Shown here piece by piece: positions 26,910 through 35,712 of a DNA stretch of 64,000 nt. The position numbers were made by a program, and so were the translations under genes. How positions within the stretch are numbered: the stretch's first letter is position 1; each line of letters begins with the position of its first letter. The notes below the pieces were generated by a model. It did not search any database, was not told the origin of the DNA, and worked only from the letters and a program-made list of their open reading frames with translations. Source of the stretch: Kalmanozyma brasiliensis GHG001 (Eukaryota > Basidiomycota > Ustilaginomycetes > Ustilaginales); the NCBI RefSeq assembly GCF_000497045.1, contig NW_015961970.1, positions 186,802 to 250,801 of the forward strand. The letters are read 5' to 3'.

Positions 26910-28550
26910 ATGGTAAGTTGTGCCACCAACGCATACACGGGCACACAGACACGCAACGATAGCGGCATCCAACGACCATGGCATCAAAAGTGGACTTTCA
27001 GCAGGATCAAATATTCGCATCAGCATCCCGTCACACGCAGTCTCAAGGATCCAGCATCACCATATATAACGACATATGTGCAACCTCACAATCTAAGCTG
27101 CACACATGGAGGCCGCCATACATGCACACGGGAGTATGATCAATCGTAGATGCAGACCACTACGGACAGCTTGGCTCAATCAAGAAAAACGCAGGATGAT
27201 GGTTTAGGCACAACTTTACAGAAGCGGAGCTTTCTGTCTTGGAGGACACGACGGACAAAGACATTCTGCGTGGTCGCTCCGACGTTGTGGACTGCACATA
27301 GAGTGATGGACATGCCAGTTTGATCCAGGTGGAGTCTCAGGTCGGCCCAGCAGACAGGCAAAGGACCGCATCGCACTACAGCCTCGGCCACTTCCAGCAA
27401 TCACACACCGACATCCTCCAACATACATCAGCACGCTGCGACATCATCGCCGCCGTTACCCTTTCGTCTCCGACTGCAGCAAACAGTCGACGTCGTTCAC
27501 CATCGCCATCGTCGCTGCATTCATCTTGTGCCCGCCATTGCGTCGACTCGGTCCGCAGATAAGCAGTCATGCTGACCCTCACAACCTACGACTCTTGCCA
27601 TCACCTCACTTTCATTGTTCTCAGGGTATTGATATCGCCAAGAAGCACGTCAAGAACGGTCAGCGTACCGCCCCCAAGAGCCAGGACCCTTACCTGCTGC
27701 TCCTGGTCAAGGTAAGTTTCCATTGCACAGTACTCCTCAGCATTGTCAGAGAAGGTACCGCGCTTGCAGGATCAGAAACACCGATTGGAGCAGATAGAAG
27801 ATAGGCGCAGACACGAAGATGGCAGGCACACGGATGGTTGAAGCAGGGGACTCTGCAGGACTCTCGCAGGCGTGATCAGACGCATAGCCTCTCGCACGGC
27901 AACCGTGCGGACAGGGCGTGTAGGATCGAGACGTCACAGATGGATCGTCGACGACTATAAGCAAGCGCATTGCCTTCTCTGTTGCACCTGCACCCATCGA
28001 CACACAACGGCATGCTGACGTTCGCATTCCTTCCACCACTTGTCAACTTCGACACACACAGCTCTACCGCTTCCTCGCCCGCCGCACTGACAGCCGATTC
28101 AACAAGGCCGTCCTTCGCCGCCTGTATATGTCCAAGGTCAACCAGCCCCCCGTCTCGGTCTCGCGCGTCATCTACCTGACCAAGTCGCAGGGTGGTGTTG
28201 CCGCTTCGGCCTCCGAGACCCCCAAGACCGTGGTTGTTGTTGGTGCCATCACCGACGACAACCGAGTCCTCGAGCTCCCCAAGCTCTCGGTTGCTGCTTT
28301 GCGATTCACCAACACTGCCCGCGCCCGCATCGAGGCTGCTGGCGGTGAGTGCCTCACCCTGGACCAGCTCGCCACCCGCGCCCCCACCGGTAGCAACACC
28401 GTCCTCATCCGTGGCCCCAAGAACGCCCGCGAGTCGGTCAAGCACTTCGGCTTCGGCCCGCACAAGAACAAGAAGCCCTACATCCGATCCAAGGGCCGCA
28501 AGTTCGAGAAGGCCCGTGGTCGTCGTGCTTCGCGCGGCTTCAAGGTGTAA
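26910..28550 (+). CDS. RPL18: 60S ribosomal protein eL18, three exons
   Basis: Exons 26910-26912, 27625-27711 and 28062-28550 give 192 residues. Exon 1 is only the ATG; it is followed directly by GTAAGT. Exon 2 ([20 protein letters not shown]...) joins exon 3 ([20 protein letters not shown]...) at AAG|GTAAGT...CACACAG|CTC. Both introns (712 and 350 nt) contain CATGCTGAC, a good branch-site match, about 35-45 nt before the 3' splice site. The protein is eL18 throughout: [15 protein letters not shown] in the middle and [20 protein letters not shown] near the end. Structural protein of the large subunit. The exceptionally long introns contrast with the 55-110 nt introns of several other genes here. 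Confidence 0.95.
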
Positions 28551-29039
28551 ATCGCCCCTTGTTGTCTCGTTTTGTCACTTTCTTCGCCGTTTCTTTCACA
28601 CTTGGCTTTCGGCGAGTTCATCTTGGCTACCAATGATGGGGCCGAGAAGTTCTCGTTGAAGAGTCGATCACCCGAAACCAAAACAACCGTCGATTGGGGA
28701 AGTCGCTTATCGTTCCTACTCGACGGTTTCACACATAGCACACACATCACACATACACCCGCATCAATGCAGAATCTGTACTTTTTCCGATTATTCCTAG
28801 TCTGTGTGTCGTCGACGTGGCCAGCTGCTCTACGCGATCAAACGCTCACCGCACTCGCTGATCGTGTTGAGAACTCGTCCATTCGACTAGAGACACGAGA
28901 TGTCGGTCCTGAGATGAGACAGGAAGGCTCCATCACACGGTGGCACGGTGTCTAGCTTGCGTTGCTAATCTGATTGATGCAGAGTGTAAAAGTACAATTG
29001 AACGCAGGGCTGGGACTTTGTGTGGATGCTGAAACACCT
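28551..29039. other. Convergent intergenic region
   Basis: About 490 bases between convergent stops of eL18 and ISY1; presumably two 3' UTRs. No gene seen. Confidence 0.4.
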
Positions 29040-30032
29040 TCATGCGCCGATGTACTCCTCTCTCAACTGCCGCTTCTTGGCTTTGAGGATCATCTTTTCG
29101 AGCGCTGCGCGGTCGGGCACTGCTGGATGCTGCAGGTCTTCTGCGGTGAAGATCGAGTATCCCATGCTCGGTGCTGGTGCTGATTCTGGGACGATCGGCT
29201 GTCCCTGTTCGCCCTTGAGTCGTTTCGATGCGCCTTCCTCCTCGGCGTCCTCTTGTGGGCGCTTGCCTGTAGCGTCTGCCGGCTCTGGTTCGGTGTACGC
29301 GGTGTTGAAGGACTGAGCGAAGGCCGCCATGCTCTCCTTCCACGGCTTTGGCGTTGGTCTTGGGATGCTCGGCACCTCGATCTCCCCGAGGCTCGTCTCT
29401 TCTTCGCTTACGTCCATCTCTTCCCCTCTCGCCAAGTCAGTCTTGAGCCCCTGAACGACCGACAAGAACCTCTCCTTCCACTCCGCCTCCTCTGCCCGCC
29501 CTTCCTCCTCCAACAACACCCCATCATCCTCATCCTCATCCCCGTAGTAGCTGGGCGGTAACCCTTTGAACCGTTGATACCTCTCCTCCCTCGCCCCCTC
29601 CCCGTCCTCCTTCCCACTTGCCGTAAACAACTCCTTCACTCCCGGTAGATCCTTTGCTCTCCCAAAATACTTATAACCGCCTCTCCCCACGCCTGCGTCA
29701 GCGCCCATGCTCGGCACAGCCCGTTTGTAATTCGCCCCACCCAGGGCGAGGATCTGGTTCTCCCAATGCGCCTTTTCGCGCAACAGCTTGTTGATCTCGT
29801 CATTCAGATCGCGAACCTCGTAGTCGGTGAGACCAAAGTCTTGTATCTTGCTGACCTTGCGGGAGATTTCGCGCAACACATCCCCGCGCCATCGCTCGCA
29901 CTCTTTCAGCGAGGACACGGAGGATGCAAGGCGTGGTCGTCGGGTAGGTTTTGGGGTGAGACCGAGAGAAGAGGCTTGCGCTTCTCGAAACCGGTACAGC
30001 ATCGACTGCGCTTTCTCTTGATTCCGCGCCAT
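29040..30032 (-). CDS. ISY1: Pre-mRNA-splicing factor ISY1
   Basis: 330 residues. The N-terminus MARNQEKAQSMLYRFREAQ is the hallmark of Isy1, an NTC/Prp19-complex protein that stabilises the catalytic spliceosome. It continues with ECERWRGDVLREISRKVSKI and LTDYEVRDLNDEINKLLREK, and the family block ANYKRAVPSM near 105. A long acidic, poorly conserved middle precedes a C-terminal helix (RAALEKMILKAKKRQLREEY) also seen in relatives. The first ATG is at 30032; the frame extends three codons upstream only by assuming a TTG start, which I reject because family members begin MARN. No introns. Confidence 0.93.
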   Translation of the reverse strand: MARNQEKAQSMLYRFREAQASSLGLTPKPTRRPRLASSVSSLKECERWRGDVLREISRKVSKIQDFGLTDYEVRDLNDEINKLLREKAHWENQILALGGANYKRAVPSMGADAGVGRGGYKYFGRAKDLPGVKELFTASGKEDGEGAREERYQRFKGLPPSYYGDEDEDDGVLLEEEGRAEEAEWKERFLSVVQGLKTDLARGEEMDVSEEETSLGEIEVPSIPRPTPKPWKESMAAFAQSFNTAYTEPEPADATGKRPQEDAEEEGASKRLKGEQGQPIVPESAPAPSMGYSIFTAEDLQHPAVPDRAALEKMILKAKKRQLREEYIGA

Positions 30033-30604
30033 CGTCGTCAAGCTCGCGAAGTGGTGTCTGGATAAGGTGAGATGAAGGCAGAAGCAACAATCGTCTGGTC
30101 CGATGGCAAGAGTGGGCCCAGAATGTGCACAGCAACGGGAGGCTTTCGTGGGTGGAAAGGGTTCTGGAGAGAATCGAAAAATGCCCGTCTCCCGAACAAG
30201 TCGCGCCCCTCACCCGCAAACTCGCCCTCCGCCTGCTGCTCGTACACCAAATTCGTCATGAACGCTTCACTGGCATGCTCTGTATCGTTGCGAACATCGC
30301 TCAGTGGAAGGGGGAAGATTCAGTCAGTTCTCATCGTCCTTCACCGTGCTTGCGTGCTCTCATCGACAGTCCGCATTGTAGTCGTTTCGCACATCATCTC
30401 GATCAGAGGCTGCAAGGCAAGGCCGGATTCGAGTGTGTCGAGTGCGGTCGTGTCCGTGCGGTGGTAATTGAAGGGGGGTTGGTGTCGAATGATTGGTATC
30501 GTTGAGGCCGTTGAGCCAAGGGTGCAGATTACATTACATTACAGAGGCGCCGACGCGTGTCGCGGCGCAATTACAAGAAGCGATCGTGTCTCTCTCTCTC
30601 ACAG
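30033..30604. other. Intergenic region ISY1 / VID27
   Basis: About 570 bases between two minus-strand genes. Contains overlapping frames of up to 131 residues on the plus strand without recognisable features, and a (TC)n run near 30590-30600. No gene called. Confidence 0.4.
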
Positions 30605-32974
30605 CTACACTCCAGATGACCTCCCAAACCCGGATGGAGCAAGCGACTTACGTGTAGGCTTCAACAACTGACTCCTCTTGGCCATCTGCACATCGTGTTC
30701 GAACGCCACCACAATGGCCTGGTCCGAGCCGTAGGCGTGCTCGTCGCTGATGACCTCGCCACCGTAGCGCTTAAGCACGTACGAGCCGAGCTTGTTCTTG
30801 AGCACGTCCTTGAACGACCAGCTGACGACGTAGGCGCCCGTGCTCGTGACGATCGACGTCTCGGAATCCGTGCCCGTGTTGAAGCGGGCTGCGGAGAAGG
30901 AGATGGGCGCACCCATGTAGGCGACGTGCGAGGGAAGTAGGGTGAGACGCTTCGGCTGCGGCTTGGAGTCGGCCGGGAAGGGTCGGTCGAAGCCGAGCTG
31001 ACCTTCGTATCGACCTTGGCCGATGAGCGTGTCGATGAGGAGAAGGTACGTCTTGCAGGTCGCGATGATGTAACGACCGTCGGAGGAAACGTCGATGCCA
31101 ATGATGGGGTCGCCCAGCGCAGGAAGCGCCGTCTTAGCATTCTTGCCAATCGAATCGAAGAGTCGGATGTCTCCCTTGTTCGATGCCACTGCGAGTCGAC
31201 CCTTCTTGTCCGTAGCTGCTACCGAGAAGTCGTTCTTGGATGCATACTGCTTGAACTCTGAATCGACAAGCTTGTTGCCGGAGAGTCGAGGGTCGATGCG
31301 GTAGATGCCGTTGTGACTGTGTCCGATCATAGTCTTTTCGGCGGTCATCTGAGCGTACTTGCTGTTGGCCACCACATTATTGATCTGAACATCGTCGTGG
31401 ATCTTCCACTCGTCGACGATCTTGCCGTACTCGAGATCCATGTTGTAGATGGCGTTCTTGTTGCCAGGGTCCATCAAGACCATCTGCGCGTCCTGGTTGT
31501 GCAGCATCATCTTCAATGGTCGGAAGCCTTTGCCGCTTGGTGTGCCAACGTTGTTGATGGTGGTATCGTGCTCGAGCTTGTTGTCCTCGGTGTGACGGAA
31601 GACGCCGATCTTGTCACCGCGCGCAACGAAGGATCGATCGAACTTGTAGCCAACGGAGAGCAACGAGTTGACGTCGCTCGGGCCTGCCAAGAGCGAGGAG
31701 GACTCCTCTGGCCAAGCCGATTCTTCCGATTTGGACCCCAATTCTGCTGCCACTTCGTCCTCCTCGTCTTCCTCCTCCTCCTCTCTGGCTGTGCGGACCG
31801 ACATGTCATCTCCCTCGCTCTCGCTCATCTCGTCGACGTCCATGGGCTCACCCTGCTCGTAAGCCGTTTCTGCGTAGGCGCGTTCGTCGCTCTTCGCTTT
31901 TGCCCATGGCTCCTCGTTCTGCGTCTCGTAGATAACCTTGGAGTAGCCCTTCTGGAAGTTGGAGTACTGCTCCTCCTCGTGGAAGCGTAGGAGCCACGAG
32001 AAGCATTGTCGGTCGTCGGTAAAGTAGTTCCAGACCGCTGAGGTCTGTTCTCCTGAGAAGTTCATGTTCATGTCCGTCTCTACCTTTTGTGCGAGCCAGA
32101 CCTTGCCGGCGCCGCGGATGGAAAGCCAGAAAAGGAAACGACCAGCTTCTAGGATCTTGACATCGACTTTGCGCTCCTGCGTCAGGAAGTACTGAGACTT
32201 GAGGTCGTACAGATAGAGATCGGCAGTGATGGAAACGACGGCCTTGCTGTCGTCAATCTGCGGACCTGCTGTGTCGGCCTCAGGTGCAACTGTTGCGGGT
32301 GGACCTGGCACAGCCTTGTCACCTCTTCCAGACTTGTCAGCAGCTGCACTTCCTGCGCCAGCTGCAGGGGTGGAAGAAGAAGTAGACTGAGAGCCGATGC
32401 CGGCGTTCTCGAGCTTCTTGTCGAGCTCGCTGCGCTGCTCTCGCTTCAACTGCTGGTCCGCCTCGTCCTTATATCGCAGGCGATCGAGGTCCTCCTCGGT
32501 GGCGCGTTCGTGGCTGGTGCGGAACGCGTGCTCATAGACGCACTGCAGGTAGGTGATCTCGAAGATGGTAATGGTGACCTCGTTGACCTGCTTGCTGTCA
32601 ATGACGAACTCGAGCAGATCGTCCTCATCGCCGTCGAAGTCTCTCCATACGATGGTGCGCTCCTTGCCGCGGGTTGAGAGGCGGAAGCCGAGCGCTTCGT
32701 CGATGAGAAAAGCGCGCTCGTCCTCGAGGTCGTCCTCATCCTGGTCCACCAGTTCGGGCTGGGAGTCCTGGAAAGCCTTGGTGACGACGAGCTGATAGTG
32801 GTATGGTGTGGTGGTCCTGCGGACAGCCAGCACGGCGTCCTCATAGATGCATTCGCGAGAGCCTTGGGGTCCGCTGGGTCGGACCAAATAGAGAGCACCT
32901 GCAGGGATCTGGATGAGCTCCTGGTTGTTGGTGTCGCTCCAGATCTTGCCGAAGAGGCTCTTGAGCATGAACAT
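30605..32974 (-). CDS. VID27: VID27 family protein
   Basis: 789 residues. An N-terminal PH-like part (MFMLKSLFGKIW to about 170), a variable Ala/Ser-rich linker (about 195-245), a middle domain (ADLYLYDLKSQYFLTQERKV, then NFQKGYSKVIYETQNEEPWAK), a strongly acidic stretch near 375-410 and a C-terminal WD40-like domain (SVGYKFDRSFVARGDKIGVF to GYIIATCKTYLLLIDT region) match Vid27. Yeast Vid27 was linked to vacuolar import and degradation of fructose bisphosphatase; its biochemical role is unclear. A perfect GTAAGT lies near the C-terminus (about 30650) but no suitable acceptor follows, so I keep the uninterrupted frame. Divergent from eIF3d. Confidence 0.9.
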   Translation of the reverse strand: MFMLKSLFGKIWSDTNNQELIQIPAGALYLVRPSGPQGSRECIYEDAVLAVRRTTTPYHYQLVVTKAFQDSQPELVDQDEDDLEDERAFLIDEALGFRLSTRGKERTIVWRDFDGDEDDLLEFVIDSKQVNEVTITIFEITYLQCVYEHAFRTSHERATEEDLDRLRYKDEADQQLKREQRSELDKKLENAGIGSQSTSSSTPAAGAGSAAADKSGRGDKAVPGPPATVAPEADTAGPQIDDSKAVVSITADLYLYDLKSQYFLTQERKVDVKILEAGRFLFWLSIRGAGKVWLAQKVETDMNMNFSGEQTSAVWNYFTDDRQCFSWLLRFHEEEQYSNFQKGYSKVIYETQNEEPWAKAKSDERAYAETAYEQGEPMDVDEMSESEGDDMSVRTAREEEEEDEEDEVAAELGSKSEESAWPEESSSLLAGPSDVNSLLSVGYKFDRSFVARGDKIGVFRHTEDNKLEHDTTINNVGTPSGKGFRPLKMMLHNQDAQMVLMDPGNKNAIYNMDLEYGKIVDEWKIHDDVQINNVVANSKYAQMTAEKTMIGHSHNGIYRIDPRLSGNKLVDSEFKQYASKNDFSVAATDKKGRLAVASNKGDIRLFDSIGKNAKTALPALGDPIIGIDVSSDGRYIIATCKTYLLLIDTLIGQGRYEGQLGFDRPFPADSKPQPKRLTLLPSHVAYMGAPISFSAARFNTGTDSETSIVTSTGAYVVSWSFKDVLKNKLGSYVLKRYGGEVISDEHAYGSDQAIVVAFEHDVQMAKRSQLLKPTRKSLAPSGFGRSSGV

Positions 32975-33691
32975 GATTGGCGTCCTCGTGCTGGTGTTCT
33001 CTAGCTGAACCTGAAGGCGGATGCAAGCGTTGTAGCACTGAAGCTAAGGCGATGTAAAGGAATGACTGAGGTGGCGACCGAGGAGTTGGTAGTAGTGCGG
33101 GAAGGTCGATGCTCTGCTTTCCGCACCTCAAAAGTGTGCAGCTGCGAGTCGAGTTGATCCGCAAAAAGACAAAGAGAGCTTGGACCCTCGCTGATCCTTT
33201 TTTGTGAGCTTTGTGGAGCGTGAGACGCAAGATGCGGCGCATGAGCAGTGTCTTTTTTGCAATGACGTGCAGCAGCAACACACTCACTCGACCGCTCGCA
33301 CCGACTCAGCCAAAAACCTTGCCACCGTATGTTCAGTCTAACATGCTTATGAAAATCGCGAACACAGGCGGAATTCGGGCTAGGCTGAGCCTTGACGGCT
33401 CTAACATCCTTCAACCCAAAATTGCCTCCCCTTTGAGGCGAGCAGCGAGAAGAAAAAACTTGCTTGACAAGGGCAATCTTCTCAACCCAGGCGCGCTCAG
33501 CCAGAGAGGCAGACAGGCACGCAGCTTCAATTCAGGAAGATCCAGAGCGCGGCAAGACAGACTCCGTTGTGAGCGTGTAGAATGCACGACACTGGCCTTC
33601 GACAGTTGCCAGCTCTCTCCATCATCTACACTTTGGAAGCTGCTCTCTCGAACGAAGGACAGCTGTATCCATAACAGAGCAGATCATCATC
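32975..33691. promoter_or_regulatory. Divergent promoter region VID27 / eIF3d
   Basis: About 720 bases between divergent starts. No clear TATA box and no further gene recognised. Confidence 0.4.
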
Positions 33692-35428
33692 ATGGCGAGC
33701 TTTAAGCTTCCTCAGCTTCAGCCGGACAACGACCTCTGGGGTCCCGCTTCCGGCTCCAACGCTCTCCCCTCCGAGCTCAAGGACATCCCCTTCGCTCCCT
33801 ACGCCAAGAACGACAAGGTCGGCCGCATTGCCGACTGGAACAACGCTTCCGGCGCTTCTAACGATGCCGCCAACGCCCGTGGCGGTCGACAGGGCCGTGC
33901 GCGCGATGTGCAGCAGAACTTCGGTACCTCTGCTGCTTCTTCCGCCTTCGCCTACTTCCACGGTGATGACGAGGCCTCTTTCTCGGTGGTCGACAACACC
34001 CGCACTGCCGCCTCTCGACGTGGCGGACTTGGTCAGATGAGCCAGCGTGGCGGTCGCGGTGGTCGTGGCGGTGCCGGTGCTGCCGGCGGTCGTGGCGCAT
34101 CCAAGTTCGGTGCTGGTGCAGGACGCGGTGCTCGTGGTGGTCGGGGTGGAGCCCGTGGTGGTCGTGGCGGCGGACGTTTCGGCTGGAAGGAGTGGGACAA
34201 GCCCCAGCGCATCCGCGAGGCCTCCGTCACCGTGGGTCAGGATTGGGAGCAGGTGGAAGAGATCGACTTTGTCCGTCTCGGCAAGCTCCGTCTCGAAGTC
34301 GAGGAACCCCAAGACATTTCGTCGTACGGTGCGCTCTTCGAATACGACCGCTCCTACGATCGTGTCACCGTCAAGACCGCCCAGGCTCTGTCCTCGATCG
34401 ATCGCATCCGTTACAATCCCACCACCTCGGACGACCCCATCATCCAGGAGATCTCGTCCAAGCAGGACGCCAAGATCTACATGACCGATTCCATCCTCGC
34501 GCTGCTCATGTGCGCTACGCGCTCGGTGTACTCGTGGGACATCATCATCACCAAGACGGCCGACGGCAAGGTGTTCTTCGACAAGCGCGATGGTGGACCG
34601 TTCGACTACCTGACGGTGAACGAGAATGCGGCTGACCCGCCTCTCGAGGCGCCCGAAGGCAAGGAGAACGAGGCGGCCGCTAAGGCCAATGCGCTCAACA
34701 CACCCTCGGCGCTCAGCCTCGAGGCTACCTACGTCAACCAGAACTTTGGCTTCCAGATCGTCAACGAGAAGAACGTGTACAAGCTCGAGCACGAGAACCC
34801 GTTCTACTCTGCCGACGAGACGGATCCGCTGGCCTCGTGCGCTTACCGATACCGCAAGTTCAACCTTTCTTCGGAGGAGAGCGACCCTGTGGAGCTGGTG
34901 GTGCGTGCCGAGGTGGACGCGTACACCATTGGCTCCTCGAAGGAGAAGCAGCTCATCACGATCAAGTCGCTGAACGAGTTCGATGCGCGTGCGCAGGGAG
35001 CGGGTGGTGCTCAGGATTGGCGCTCCAAGCTCGACTCGCAGCGTGGTGCCGTCGTGGCGACCGAGATGAAGAACAACTCGTTCAAGCTCGCCCGCTTCGC
35101 GGTCCAATCCCTCCTCGCCGGCGCAGACAGCATGAAGCTCGGCTACATCTCGCGTGCCAACCCCAAAGACGCTTCGCGTCACACGATTCTGGGCACCTCG
35201 TGGCTCAAACCCCGCGAGTTGGCCGGTCAGATGGCCGTCAACCTCAGCAACGGTTGGGGTATCGTCAGGACCATCGCGGATCTCGCGAGGAAGGCCGACG
35301 AGGGCAAGTACGTGCTCCTCAAGGATCCTAACAAGCAGACCATCAGGATGTACCGCGTCCCCGCCAACTTCGGCGAGGAAGGCGAGGACGGCGCCGAGGA
35401 GGATGAGGCCATGGACCAGGATGCTTAG
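33692..35428 (+). CDS. Translation initiation factor eIF3 subunit D
   Basis: 578 residues matching eIF3d (Moe1 in fission yeast): the N-terminus LPQLQPDNDLWGP and IPFAPYAKNDKVGRIADW, then an RGG-type Gly/Arg-rich segment (about 113-168), then RFGWKEWDKPQRIREASVTV and the cap-binding-type domain with ALMCATRSVYSWDII and KVFFDKRDGGPFDYLTVNE. The C-terminus has KLGYISRANPKDASRHTILG and an acidic tail. eIF3d binds mRNA caps and the 40S subunit. Intronless, strong codon bias for C-ending codons, as for abundant proteins. The long minus-strand frame opposite is a shadow. Confidence 0.95.
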   Translation: MASFKLPQLQPDNDLWGPASGSNALPSELKDIPFAPYAKNDKVGRIADWNNASGASNDAANARGGRQGRARDVQQNFGTSAASSAFAYFHGDDEASFSVVDNTRTAASRRGGLGQMSQRGGRGGRGGAGAAGGRGASKFGAGAGRGARGGRGGARGGRGGGRFGWKEWDKPQRIREASVTVGQDWEQVEEIDFVRLGKLRLEVEEPQDISSYGALFEYDRSYDRVTVKTAQALSSIDRIRYNPTTSDDPIIQEISSKQDAKIYMTDSILALLMCATRSVYSWDIIITKTADGKVFFDKRDGGPFDYLTVNENAADPPLEAPEGKENEAAAKANALNTPSALSLEATYVNQNFGFQIVNEKNVYKLEHENPFYSADETDPLASCAYRYRKFNLSSEESDPVELVVRAEVDAYTIGSSKEKQLITIKSLNEFDARAQGAGGAQDWRSKLDSQRGAVVATEMKNNSFKLARFAVQSLLAGADSMKLGYISRANPKDASRHTILGTSWLKPRELAGQMAVNLSNGWGIVRTIADLARKADEGKYVLLKDPNKQTIRMYRVPANFGEEGEDGAEEDEAMDQDA

Positions 35429-35712
35429 GCTCTTCTCGCCATACGAGGCATTGTTGTATCCTTTCTGCTCAAAAATGTCACTTGATGTTGTGGTTCAAGT
35501 CGACGATCTTTTTGCTTGTGAAGAGGTTGAGGAGAAGATGAGAGCTTGCGTGAGTCGGAACATGAATAAAGATTGCCGCGTGAATGCGAATGATGCTGAT
35601 GCTGAAAAGGAAAAGAATGCTGCTGGCCGGGGGAAGAGACGGTGCTGTGCGCTGCGATAATGGAGCGAGAAGGTTGAAGCTGAGGACGGTAATGCTGTTG
35701 GTGCCGACGGAG

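Noticed and set aside
27225..27600. Box C/D snoRNA in eL18 intron 1
   Set aside because: An ATGATGG near 27195 is close to a C box but no D box follows at a suitable distance and no terminal stem is seen.
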